A DNA stretch of 64,000 nucleotides, taken from contig CALXCF010000001.1 in NCBI GenBank assembly GCA_944386755.1, forward strand, positions 66,069-130,068, given 5' to 3'. The position numbers were made by a program, and so were the translations under genes. Position 1 is the stretch's first letter; each line of letters starts with the position of its first letter. Below the pieces are notes generated by a model. That model saw only the letters and a list, made by a program, of their open reading frames with translations, ran no database searches and was not told the origin of the DNA. Positions 49,426 to 58,584 of this stretch are shown here, piece after piece. Source of the stretch: an uncultured Clostridia bacterium (GTDB lineage: Bacteria > Bacillota > Clostridia > TANB77 > CAG-508).

Positions 49426-51135
49426 CTAATGTCTTTTGTAAGTGTCTTTTGATAATAATACTTTGCTTACTACTTTTCCATCTCTTTTTAAAATTTTATA
49501 TGCTTCGGAATAAGTTGCTGTTGAGGTTTGGCCTGTTATATATGATGAAATTTCTACATCATAGTCATCATCTTGTTTTAAACCAAAAATTCTAACTGAG
49601 GCAACTCCACCAGATACTGAACACATGATTTTTATTGGATATTTTCTATTATTTTTAAACTGAAAATCAGTTGAGCCATATACAACTGTTGCGTCTCTAC
49701 TTGCAGTAACATATGAAGGTACAAATTGATGATTACTTCTAGTAACTATATCTAAATTAGCATAAATTACAGCATTGTATAGAGTAGAACTAATTTGGCA
49801 AATTCCACCACCAAGACCATCTACAACTTGACCATTGACATATATAGGTGCTTCCTTATATCCAGCTGCTATTGTTCTTTGACCTACGACTTTGTTATAT
49901 GAAAAAGTTTCACCAGGCATTAAAACAGTTCCATTAACTTTATTTGCTGCTAATCTTAAATTTGTAGTCCTATCAGCATCTCTAGTGTTATAATTTGTTG
50001 AGAAACTAGCTAATTGGTCTGGAAATGCTTCTGTTCCAATCATACTTGTAGTTACGCTAGGGTATAAAGTCTTTAAAGGAATAGAGTATTCTTCTTTAGC
50101 TTCAGCAGTAATTAATTGTTTAGCTTCTTCAACAGAAATCTTAAAATCCAATCCATTTTCAGAAGGATAAACAGTAAAAGGATTTGTTGTATAATATGCA
50201 TTTACTGGCTCTTTATAGATTTCATTATGTATTTTTTCAACATCAATTGCTGCTGGTTGTTCTTCCTTTACAACTAATTCAACAGGTGTGTCAATGCAAG
50301 AAAAATTTGATATAGAATTTTTAATAGCTTCAATTGTTGGTTCAATATCAATTACATATCCCGCTTTACCAGATGTTACTATTAAATTGTTATCATCTTG
50401 GTAATAACTACTTTGTATTACTGCATCTGGAAGTTGTGTAGATATCTCTTGTAAGTTTTGTGTTAATTGTTCTGTATTTACACTAGTTGTTAGTGGTATA
50501 TTTACATTATTAAATAAAGTTTTTAGTACTTGATAATCATTTTGAAATGGATTTCCTTCTCTTCCTATTTTAAATGCGTTTTCAGAAGCGGTTTTTGTAT
50601 CAATGTTTGCTTCTATCTGAGATAAAGAAATTGTTGCTTCAAAATCACCATGTTTTACTTTTATTTCTTCTGGTAACTTTTCTGTAATGTAATTATCTAA
50701 TTGATATTTTGCATCTGATTTGCTCATTCCAGAAACATCTAAACCTTGAATTTGTATTCCTGATACAATATTTGTGTTGAACATATTAAAAATTGTAAAA
50801 ATTACAAAAGCAAGTAAAATAATGGTAACAATTGAAATTAATACAATTTTAAAAATATGTAAAGCCTTGTTAGTTTTTTCGCTTTTTTCTTTTTTTGGCT
50901 TTTTGACTTTTTTAAATTTTGTATCAGAGTTATTTGAAGAAACTTCATTTGAAGAAGGATTTTCAACATTTTCAGTTATATCTTCTACTTGACTATTTTC
51001 TTCAATTATTTCATCTGAATTTTCTAATGTATCTTCAGTTATTGAATTTTCTTCAATTTGATTTTCAATAGATTCTTTGTTTTCAGATGTTTCAGAAGGT
51101 AATTCTTGTTCTAATAATTGATTTTTTTTGCTCAT
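49426..51135 (-). CDS. VanW-family membrane protein with peptidoglycan-binding-4 repeats
   Basis: A 569-residue protein. A very acidic cytoplasmic N-terminus (Glu/Ser/Asn-rich, 1-75) precedes a basic stretch (KKVKKPKKEKSEK), one membrane helix (about 95-118), repeated beta/helix segments of the PG_binding_4 type (GLDVSGMSKSDAKYQLDNYI), and a C-terminal VanW domain (FSTNYNTRDADRTTNLRLAA, VLMPGETFSYNKVVGQR, GGGICQISSTLYN). VanW proteins occur with wall genes and spore genes in Clostridia; catalytic activity is not established. It acts outside the cell. Confidence 0.9.
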   Translation of the reverse strand: MSKKNQLLEQELPSETSENKESIENQIEENSITEDTLENSDEIIEENSQVEDITENVENPSSNEVSSNNSDTKFKKVKKPKKEKSEKTNKALHIFKIVLISIVTIILLAFVIFTIFNMFNTNIVSGIQIQGLDVSGMSKSDAKYQLDNYITEKLPEEIKVKHGDFEATISLSQIEANIDTKTASENAFKIGREGNPFQNDYQVLKTLFNNVNIPLTTSVNTEQLTQNLQEISTQLPDAVIQSSYYQDDNNLIVTSGKAGYVIDIEPTIEAIKNSISNFSCIDTPVELVVKEEQPAAIDVEKIHNEIYKEPVNAYYTTNPFTVYPSENGLDFKISVEEAKQLITAEAKEEYSIPLKTLYPSVTTSMIGTEAFPDQLASFSTNYNTRDADRTTNLRLAANKVNGTVLMPGETFSYNKVVGQRTIAAGYKEAPIYVNGQVVDGLGGGICQISSTLYNAVIYANLDIVTRSNHQFVPSYVTASRDATVVYGSTDFQFKNNRKYPIKIMCSVSGGVASVRIFGLKQDDDYDVEISSYITGQTSTATYSEAYKILKRDGKVVSKVLLSKDTYKRH

Positions 51136-51336
51136 ATGTTTTCTCCTTGAATAATTTCTATTTTATTATATCATATATTTGCAAAAAATGTGTAAAAAGT
51201 AATAAAAATGTCAAAATAAAATGAAAAAAATTGATTATACTAATATTAGAAAAACTTTAAAAGTTTTATCTAATGAAACTCTAATACAAAATTGTTTTGT
51301 AATAGAGAAATTATAATTTAGTAGGAGGATGTTATT

Positions 51337-51513
51337 ATGTCTAGAAATAGAAAATTAATATCTGAAAATTTAAGAGAAGAAATAGCAAAAGAACTTGGTG
51401 TTTATGATCAAGTAAAACAAGACGGAGGTAGTTGGGCTTCAGTTTCTTCAAAAGATTGTGGTAATATTGTTAGTAAGGCAATTGAGATAGCAAATAGAAG
51501 TGTTGAAAAGTAG
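51337..51513 (+). CDS. Small acid-soluble spore protein, alpha/beta type
   Basis: A 58-residue protein behind TAGGAGGATG. It has the alpha/beta SASP pattern: LREEIAKELGVYDQVKQDGG with the conserved EIAKELG helix, then SWASVSSKDCGNIVSKAI with the short-variant CGNI loop. These proteins coat spore DNA in the A-form and protect it from UV. The GPR cleavage motif (E-F/I-A-x-E) is retained as EIAKE. It is followed by its own terminator. Not long enough to have been called by length cutoffs. Confidence 0.9.
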   Translation: MSRNRKLISENLREEIAKELGVYDQVKQDGGSWASVSSKDCGNIVSKAIEIANRSVEK

Positions 51514-51570
51514 CTTATTAATAATTTAAAATGTGTTTTGTAGTACGCATTAAAATATTATCATAGTGTT

Positions 51571-51612
51571 AATGGTATGTAGTCTTTAATAGATTATATG
51601 CCATTTTATTTT
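51571..51612 (+). terminator. Terminator of the SASP gene
   Basis: AATGGTATGTAGTCT / AGATTATATGCCATT with loop TTAAT, then TTATTTT (51571-51612). Confidence 0.75.
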
Positions 51613-51697
51613 AGATTTTTTTAAAATATGGTTGATAAATTTTAGAAAAAGGCATATAATCTAGCAAGTTTATTTAAAAGAAAAGAGATGAAAGATT

Positions 51698-52742
51698 ATG
51701 AGGAAGAAAAAATTAGGAGTAATTTTTGGAGGCATGTCAACAGAAAATGAAGTCTCTGTTGTATCTGCAAATTCTATATTAAATAATTTAGATAAGGAAA
51801 AATATGAAATTTATCCAATCTATATTGGGAAAGATGGAACTTGGTACGAGTATAGTAAAAAATCTGACGATATTCAATTGGGGCAACTTGTAGAACATGG
51901 CAAAGAGATTGAAAATGTAATGAAATATTTAAAAAATCTTGATGTTATTTTTCCAGTATTACATGGGTTATATGGAGAAGACGGTACAATTCAAGGACTA
52001 TTTGAACTTTTAAAAATACCATATGTGCGGATGCAAAGTTTTGGCATCTAGTGTAGGTATGGATAAAGCATATACTAAAATTATTTTTGAAAAAGCAGGA
52101 TTAAAACAAGCTAAATATGAGTATATTAGAAAATATCAAGATAAATACATAAAGATAGATTCTGAATTTAATGAAAAAATAATGACATTAGAGGAAACAG
52201 CAAACAATATCGAAAAAAATTTAAAATATCCGGTCTTTGTAAAGCCATCAAATTCAGGTTCTAGTGTAGGAATAAATAAAGCCACAAATGTTGAAGAACT
52301 AAAAAAATATATTGAATTTGCTTCAAAATTTGATAATAAAATTTTAATAGAGCAAGGAATTATAGGAAAAGAAGTTGAATGTGCAGTTTTAGGAAATGAA
52401 GATGTAATAGCATCATGTGTGGGAGAAATAAAAGCAGCTGATGAATTTTACAGCTATGATGCTAAATATAAGAATGAAGAATCAAAAACATGTATTCCCG
52501 CAGATATTCCGGAAAATGTTTCAGAAGAAATAAGAAAGCAAGCAGTAAAAGCGTTTAAAGCAATTGATGGAAAAGGATTATCAAGAGTAGACTTTTTTGT
52601 AGAAGAAGGAACAAATCAAATTTATATAAATGAAATAAATACATTACCTGGATTTACTAATATTAGTATGTATCCAAAATTGTTTGAAGCAAGCGGAATA
52701 TCATATAGAGAGCTTTTAGATAAGTTGATTATGTTGGCGTGA
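51698..52742 (+). CDS. ddl: D-alanine--D-alanine ligase, interrupted by a +1 shift at CGG
   Basis: About 347 residues if one base is skipped. The first part (51698 on) reads KLGVIFGGMSTENEVSVVSA and LHGLYGEDGTIQGLFELLKI, the second (to 52742) GMDKAYTKIIFEKAGL, VKPSNSGSSVGINKA, and LSRVDFFV...INEINTLPGF, together a complete ATP-grasp Ddl. At 52028-52030 the zero-frame codon is CGG in TATGTGCGGATGCAAA; skipping C gives Y-V-G-C-K-V, the family consensus YVGC. Without the shift the chain stops about 7 residues later. Ddl makes the D-Ala-D-Ala peptide of the wall and is normally essential, so a true null seems unlikely. A sequencing error remains possible. Confidence 0.9.
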
Positions 52743-52745
52743 AAT

Positions 52746-52792
52746 GGGGACGGTCCCAATTTGCACTAAAAAGTGCAAAAGGGACAGGTGTA
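52746..52792 (+). repeat. REP-like element copy D after the ddl stop
   Basis: GGGGACGGTCCC, then a TTGCAC-TAAAAA-GTGCAA hairpin, then GGGACAGGTG. It begins 4 bp after the ddl stop. Confidence 0.7.
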
Positions 52793-52802
52793 ATAAAAAT
52801 CT

Positions 52803-52834
52803 AAAAAATCCGTAGAAAACTATGGATTTTTTTT
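52803..52834 (+). terminator. Terminator of ddl
   Basis: AAAAAATCC-G-TAG / CTA-T-GGATTTTTTTT with loop AAAA (52803-52834). Confidence 0.8.
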
Positions 52835-52882
52835 GGATTTATGATATAATGTAGCTACCTAATTTTTGGGAGGATGTTAAAA

Positions 52883-53770
52883 ATGGTATATAAAAACTAT
52901 TATAAGATATTAGACTTAGAAACAAATCATGTTTCTATTGAAGAAATAAAAAATGCATATAGACAAGCTGCAAAGAAATACCATCCTGATTTAAATGTAG
53001 GAGATAAATTAGCAGAGGAAAGAATTAAAGATATAAATGAAGCATATAAAACATTATCAGTGCCAGCATCTAAAAGGAAATATGATCGTATATGGAATTC
53101 AAAATTTGCAAAAGGGCAAAAAGCCTTTTCAGGAAAAGGAAAAAAAGGTGCAATTTTGAATATGTTTATAGGAGACATAAAAAATAATGATACTGATGTA
53201 GAGAAAAGAACAAAGGGACAACCTATAAAAGGAGAAAATATAGAAACTGAGATAAGTACGACAATCGAAGAAGCATTTTATGGTGCAGATAAAAAAATAT
53301 CATTAAGAACGAATGATGGAAAGATTAAAACTATATCTGTAAAAATTCCGGAAGGGATATTAAATGGAGAAAAAGTTCGTTTAATAGGACAGGGTAAAAA
53401 AGGTGAGAATGGCGGAAAGAATGGAGATTTATATCTTAAAATAAACATTGAAAATGATTCTAAATTTAAATTACAAGGTTATGATTTATACACAGATTTA
53501 TATTTAACACCATGGGAAGCAGCGTTAGGAACGCGTGCAAATATAAAAACTATTGATGATGAAACAAAAGTATATATACCTCAAGGAACTCAAAGTGGCG
53601 AAAAAGTTAGAATACCTGGAAAAGGATATAAAAAAGCAAGTGGAACTAGAGGAGATTTAGTAGCTGAAATTAAAGTTATGGTACCAAAACAACTAACTAA
53701 AGAAGAAAAAAATATGTTTGAAAAATTAAACGAAATATCAAATTTTAATCCAAGAAATGTGAATAATTAA
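52883..53770 (+). CDS. CbpA/DnaJ-like co-chaperone without zinc finger
   Basis: About 295 residues from ATG 52883 (GGGAGG at good distance; ATG 52874 overlaps it). J-domain with HPD in KKYHPDLNVGD (about 34), a Gly/Lys-rich linker, then the DnaJ C-terminal substrate domains: ETEISTTIEEAFYGADKKIS, VKIPEGILNGEKVRLIGQGK, and the repeated VYIPQGTQSGEKVRIPGKG. No CxxCxGxG zinc repeats, so it is of CbpA type. It works with DnaK on unfolded proteins. It precedes the second T4SS locus but has its own transcription signals. Confidence 0.88.
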   Translation: MVYKNYYKILDLETNHVSIEEIKNAYRQAAKKYHPDLNVGDKLAEERIKDINEAYKTLSVPASKRKYDRIWNSKFAKGQKAFSGKGKKGAILNMFIGDIKNNDTDVEKRTKGQPIKGENIETEISTTIEEAFYGADKKISLRTNDGKIKTISVKIPEGILNGEKVRLIGQGKKGENGGKNGDLYLKINIENDSKFKLQGYDLYTDLYLTPWEAALGTRANIKTIDDETKVYIPQGTQSGEKVRIPGKGYKKASGTRGDLVAEIKVMVPKQLTKEEKNMFEKLNEISNFNPRNVNN

Positions 53771-53789
53771 AATTTACATAAGCTATATA

Positions 53790-53818
53790 TTGACAAAATG
53801 TTGAAATTTCGCTATAAT
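53790..53818 (+). promoter_or_regulatory. Consensus promoter of the T4SS coupling-protein operon
   Basis: TTGACA (53790-53795), 17-bp spacer, TATAAT (53813-53818): an exact consensus. It starts about 20 bp after the previous stop and precedes the first gene by about 65 bp. Confidence 0.85.
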
Positions 53819-53884
53819 TATATATAGTGTTGTAACAAATGACGAACTATGGATTAAAACATAGGAATGGGGTGTAGAATAAAG

Positions 53885-54409
53885 ATGGAGACATGGGAAG
53901 GAAAAAGTTTTAGTATTACAGATCCAAAAGGAGTAAATACTGTAATTTACCAAATCAATAAAACAAGAAAAGAAGAGTTGGAAGATTCTCCTAAATATAC
54001 AATTGAAAGGCTAGACTATATGGAAGAGCTCAGAGGAGATATGAAAAGAAAAACTTTTTTTGTTGATAATCCTTCTAAATATGAAGATCAATTAGTAATA
54101 CTATCTTTTGGAGACAATAAGGTAGTTGTTAATATGGCTTTATTACATAACGATGAGATATCTATTTGTAAAAAACCATCATCACTGAAGTTCGAAAATT
54201 TATATCAAGAAAAAGAATATGAGATTAAAGACTTTAAATATACACCAAATTTGAAACGACCAATTTGTATAATTGATCCAGAAACGACAGAAGAGATTAA
54301 ACCAACACTTTATTTTGATGAAAAAACAAAAGAAGTTAGAGGAAAGTGTAAGTTAAAACCATATAAATCTTATTTTGCCTTTGAAATCAGAGACAAAAAA
54401 GATAGTTAA
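53885..54409 (+). CDS. Hypothetical protein of the coupling-protein operon
   Basis: About 174 residues from ATG 53885 (ATG 53867 gives 6 more residues; neither has a perfect SD, GGGGTG at 53871). Soluble, charged, beta-rich sequence: METWEGKSFSITDPKGVNT, then MKRKTFFVDNPSKY and LSFGDNKVVVNMALLHND. No family recognised. First gene after a consensus promoter, 14 bp before the next gene, in the operon with the coupling ATPase, so it may be an adaptor or substrate of the T4SS. Confidence 0.6.
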   Translation: METWEGKSFSITDPKGVNTVIYQINKTRKEELEDSPKYTIERLDYMEELRGDMKRKTFFVDNPSKYEDQLVILSFGDNKVVVNMALLHNDEISICKKPSSLKFENLYQEKEYEIKDFKYTPNLKRPICIIDPETTEEIKPTLYFDEKTKEVRGKCKLKPYKSYFAFEIRDKKDS

Positions 54410-54423
54410 GGAGGAAAAGCTAA

Positions 54424-54729
54424 ATGAGTAAACTTGAAATAGGTGATAATCCAACAATATATGGAGGACAAACTATACCAGATGAAAGAGGAAGAGTTGA
54501 AATTCCACCTGAAAGAAGCGTAGAGGGAATAGCACCAACAGATGTAAAAGAAAACCCTATGAATATTCAAATAGAAACATCATATAAGTTTATAAAGAAG
54601 GATGGAAAAATATATAGAGTTGGAAAAAAAGGTATAGAATATCCACCAATTAGTGAAGAAGAATATAAGAGGATACAAAAAGAAAGAAAAGAATCAAGAG
54701 AAGATAGAGATGAAGGTATGACTCATTAA
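54424..54729 (+). CDS. Small charged hypothetical protein of the coupling-protein operon
   Basis: A 101-residue protein behind AAGGAGG. N-terminus ...GDNPTIYGGQTIPDERGRVE, C-terminus Lys/Glu/Arg-rich (EEEYKRIQKERKESREDRDE). Soluble and probably partly disordered. It sits directly before the coupling ATPase and could be an accessory DNA- or protein-binding factor; nothing in the sequence proves it. Confidence 0.55.
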   Translation: MSKLEIGDNPTIYGGQTIPDERGRVEIPPERSVEGIAPTDVKENPMNIQIETSYKFIKKDGKIYRVGKKGIEYPPISEEEYKRIQKERKESREDRDEGMTH

Positions 54730-54751
54730 TACAAAAGAGTAGGTGATTTAA

Positions 54752-56855
54752 ATGCATTATAAAATAGAAGGTGCAATTAGAAGAAATAGAACTAATTTCA
54801 TAATATGTGCAATACTATGGGTAGTTTTGACCATAGTATTTGTTTCGCCTTTTGCATATAGCTCACATGTTGCAGGATTAAGTGGACAACTAGATTTAGG
54901 AACTTTTTTTACAACATTTGGTTCATCAATAACGAATCCATTTAGTACATTAGGAAAAGTATTTTCAGAAGGTGCAGGCGGAACATTTTTTTCAGACTTA
55001 ATTATTTTTACAATATTTTTTGCGTTATTCTTTTTTATAGGAGTATTTAGATCAGCCCCTAAAAATGAATTTACAGATATAGAACATGGTTCAAGTGATT
55101 GGAGTCAAAGAGGAGAACAATATCAAATATTAAGTAAAAATAAAGGGATAATACTTGCAGAGGATAATTACTTACCAGTAGATAAAAGAGGAAATGTTAA
55201 TGTGTTAGTAGTTGGACGGATCAGGTTCTGGTAAATCTGCATCATATTCAATTCCTAATGCATATCAATGTTTAGGTTCATATGTATTTACAGATCCTAA
55301 AGGAGAATTATATGATAGAACAGCAGGATACTTAAAAGAGCATGGATATGATATAAAAGTATTAAATTTAGTGCATCCACAATATAGTGATGGATATAAT
55401 CCACTAATGCATATATCATCAGAATTAGATGTAGACGTTATTGCAAATACAATAGTAAAAGGACAACAATCAGAAAGTGGAAAATCAGATCCATACTGGG
55501 ATGATATGGCTGAAATGTTACTAAAGGCTTTGATATATTATTTAATTGCAACAAGACCAGAAGAAGAACAAAACTTAGCAAGTTGTGCAGAATTAGTAAG
55601 AGCAGCTAATAATAATGGTGGAAGTAACTTATTAACAGAACTAATTAGTCAATTGCCATATGACCATCCAGCAAGAATGTATTACAAATCAATAGAGATA
55701 GCACCAGAAAAAACATATGGTTCAATTTTGAGTTCATTGCAATCAAAACTTGGTAAATTCGACTCAAAGGAAATTGCAGAATTAACATCAACAGATACAA
55801 TAGACTTTGAAGAAATAGGAAATAAGAAAACAGCAGTATATGTTATTTCATCAGATACACATACAGCATATGACTTCTTATTAACGATATTCTTCTCACA
55901 AATGATACAACAATTATATGATTATGCAGATTTAAATGGTGGAAAATTAAAAGAGCAAACATTTTTCATATTAGATGAGTTTGCAAATATAGGAAAAATT
56001 CCGGACTTTGATAAAAAGATTTCTACATCAAGAAGTAGAAAAATATCATTTAGTGTTATATTACAAACAGTAGACCAATTAGAAGCAGTATATGAAAAAT
56101 CATATGAAACAATTATGGGTAACTGTGATACACACCTATTCTTGGGAAGTAACTCATATAAAACACTAGAATATTTTTCAAAACAACTTGGTGAAAAAAC
56201 AATAGAAAGAGATAGTATATCAATAAATAGAGATAGACAAAACTGGAAAACAGGTAAAAGTGTTTCTGACCAAGTAATGGCAAGGGCATTGATGACACCG
56301 GATGAACTTAGAAGAATGGATATTGATGATTGTATAATTTTTGTAAAAGGTATTAGACCAGTAAAAACTAAAAAATTCTACTATTTTAAACATCCAATGG
56401 CAAAGAAACTTGCTGCATGTGAAATTAGCCATAATGATATTGGAGAAATAGATAGAGGAACATGGAGAAAATACAATCCATATAATCCATATGTACCAGA
56501 AGATGAAAATAAAGAGAAAGTTGACAATTTAAAAGTAGAATCTTTAGATGACTTATTTGATGATGAGCCATCAGACAATAAAGCTAATGAAAAGCCTAAA
56601 GAAAAGGCAAGTGTTGCAACAAGTACAGGAAAAGATTTAAAAGTAGATTTAGGAAAAATAGAAAGTGAAATAAATCAAGGCCCAAAAATCGATTCACAAA
56701 TTACTGCAAAACCACAAAATCAAACATTAGATTTAAATGATTTTGATGATCCAGCGCCAGTCTTACCACAAGGTGGAGATGATGATGAAGAATTATATGA
56801 TTTACAAAAAGAATTAGAGGCAAAATTTGATGAATTGTTTGGCCCATTGGATTAA
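54752..56855 (+). CDS. VirD4/TraG-type T4SS coupling ATPase, interrupted by a +1 shift at CGG in the Walker A
   Basis: About 700 residues if one base is skipped. Two N-terminal membrane helices (about 15-40 and 80-105), then at 55217-55219 the zero-frame codon CGG in GTTGGACGGATCAGG; skipping C gives V-V-G-G-S-G-S-G-K-S, a perfect Walker A. The second frame continues with FTDPKGELYDRTAGYLKEHG, Walker B EQTFFILDEFANIGKIPDF, and the TraG motif SFSVILQTVDQLEAVY, then an acidic tail. Coupling proteins feed substrates to the channel built by the T4SS proteins at 2.8-17.5 kb. No relaxase is nearby. The break lies inside the nucleotide-binding loop, so only the shifted product could be active. Confidence 0.9.
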
Positions 56856-56870
56856 CTAGGGGGATGTAAA

Positions 56871-57287
56871 ATGAAAAAATCTTATATTATAATGATTGTT
56901 ATAACGATAGTTTGTATAATGGTAACAATTGGTTTAAGAGTTGTTATGAATAATATGGATATTAATTATGAAGAAGTAAAAGCAATAGTAATTAGTTCTG
57001 AATCACAATTAAGAAGAGTGGGTAAATCTAGACAGATGGTTTATAATGTTAAAGTTGAATATGAAGGTGATACATATGACTTGGAAAATGTACATGATAC
57101 TTATTCATATGTAGAAGGAAGTCAAATTACAGCGTATTTATCAAACGGAAAATTATATGCTAATATCGAAGGGGTTAGAACTTCAACACCAGTATCAACT
57201 GTGTATTTTGTATTTGTATTTATTAGTGTTATATTAGTCATAGGAACACCGGTATATATTATTAATTCTCGTAAAAGAAATGCATAA
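56871..57287 (+). CDS. Two-pass membrane protein of the coupling-protein operon (DUF3592-like)
   Basis: A 138-residue protein with membrane helices near residues 5-25 and 110-132 and a beta-rich extracellular domain between them (KAIVISSESQLRRVGK, VKVEYEGDTYDLENVHD). This resembles DUF3592 proteins. It starts 15 bp after the coupling-protein stop and ends before a terminator, so it is the last gene of the operon. Confidence 0.65.
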   Translation: MKKSYIIMIVITIVCIMVTIGLRVVMNNMDINYEEVKAIVISSESQLRRVGKSRQMVYNVKVEYEGDTYDLENVHDTYSYVEGSQITAYLSNGKLYANIEGVRTSTPVSTVYFVFVFISVILVIGTPVYIINSRKRNA

Positions 57288-57311
57288 TAAGTTAATTATG
57301 TTTATGAGTAG

Positions 57312-57352
57312 AAACCAAATTATTAGATGAAAATTTAATAATTTGGTTTTTT
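57312..57352 (+). terminator. Terminator of the coupling-protein operon
   Basis: AAACCAAATTATTA / TAATAATTTGGTTT with T-run (57312-57352). Confidence 0.88.
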
Positions 57353-57482
57353 GATGATTAAGATCAGGTTATAAACTATCAAAAAATAAAACCAAAAATA
57401 TTTTCGCCTAACTACTTGAAAAAAGATAGCAAATATTATAAAATCAGAACCATAAATAAAAATTAAGAAAGGACGAATAAAT

Positions 57483-58568
57483 ATGAAATTTGTACATATA
57501 GCTGATATGCATTTTGACAGTCCATTTGTAAATCTTTCAGATAGAGATTCTATGGGAGAATTAAGAAGATTAGAACAAAGAAAAGTATTTAAGAAAATAA
57601 TAGAATATATAAAGAACAATGATATTGAATATTTTTTTATATCTGGAGATTTATATGAACATAAATATGTAAAGCAATCGACAATTGAATATATAAATAA
57701 GTTATTTCAAGAAATTCCAAATACAAAAATATATATATCACCAGGAAATCATGATCCATATTTAAAAAATTCATATTATGCAAAATTTGCCTGGAATGAA
57801 AATGTAAAAATATTTTCAGATAAAATAGAAAAAATAGAGAATGAAGATGCAAATATATATGGATATGGATTTACTGATTTTTATTGTGAAGATAGTGGCA
57901 TTGAAAATATAGAAATAGAAAATAATAATAAATTAAATATATTAGTAATTCATGGAGCTTTAGATAGTAGTAATGTAGAAGATAGAAAATATAATCCTAT
58001 GAAGAAAAATATTTTAAAATCTAAGGGATTTGACTATATTGCATTAGGGCATATACACAAATTAGACTATAACTCAGAAGAAAATCAAAGTATAGTTTAT
58101 CCTGGTTCTACTGTTTCACTTGGATTTGATGAATTGGGACAACATGGTATGATAGTAGGAAATTTCGAAGAAAAAAGATTGAGGCTTGAATTTGTACCAT
58201 TAGATGAAAAGGGATATAAAATAATTAATTTAGATATAACTGATATAAATTCAAAAGAAGAATTAATTGAAAAAATAATGGAACTTGATATTAGTGAAAA
58301 TGAATATATTGAAATTAAATTAAAAGGTAGTAGAAATTTTGAAATAAATACTTATGAATTATTAAAATTAATTTTAAATAATAAAATTATTAAAATAAAA
58401 GATAAAACAAAAATAGCATATGATTTAGATAAATTATCAAATGAAACAACATTACGAGGTTTATTTATAAAAGAAATGAAAGAAAAATTAAATAATCCAG
58501 ATATTAGTGAAGAAGAAAAAGAAATAATCGAAAAAGGAATAGAAATAGGATTAGATGTATTAGAATAG
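57483..58568 (+). CDS. Metallophosphoesterase of the SbcD/YhaO type
   Basis: A 361-residue protein with the Mre11/SbcD phosphodiesterase motifs: VHIADMHFDSP (about 4), ISGDLYEHK (about 54), SPGNHDPY (about 84), ILVIHGAL and ALGHIHKL (about 190). It is paired, 16 bp apart, with a Rad50-like membrane ATPase gene. In B. subtilis the corresponding pair is yhaO-yhaN. Role: DNA-end processing, exact substrate unknown. Confidence 0.9.
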   Translation: MKFVHIADMHFDSPFVNLSDRDSMGELRRLEQRKVFKKIIEYIKNNDIEYFFISGDLYEHKYVKQSTIEYINKLFQEIPNTKIYISPGNHDPYLKNSYYAKFAWNENVKIFSDKIEKIENEDANIYGYGFTDFYCEDSGIENIEIENNNKLNILVIHGALDSSNVEDRKYNPMKKNILKSKGFDYIALGHIHKLDYNSEENQSIVYPGSTVSLGFDELGQHGMIVGNFEEKRLRLEFVPLDEKGYKIINLDITDINSKEELIEKIMELDISENEYIEIKLKGSRNFEINTYELLKLILNNKIIKIKDKTKIAYDLDKLSNETTLRGLFIKEMKEKLNNPDISEEEKEIIEKGIEIGLDVLE

Positions 58569-58584
58569 AGAAGGTGATAAAATA

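Noticed and set aside
52023..52742. An independent gene starting at ATG 52023
   Set aside because: It starts inside the Ddl core; its N-terminal residues come from the shifted reading just before the CGG site and there is no SD. It is the second part of ddl.
55212..56855. Separate TraG gene starting at 55212
   Set aside because: The membrane helices and first P-loop residues lie in the upstream frame; the two parts join exactly at the CGG.
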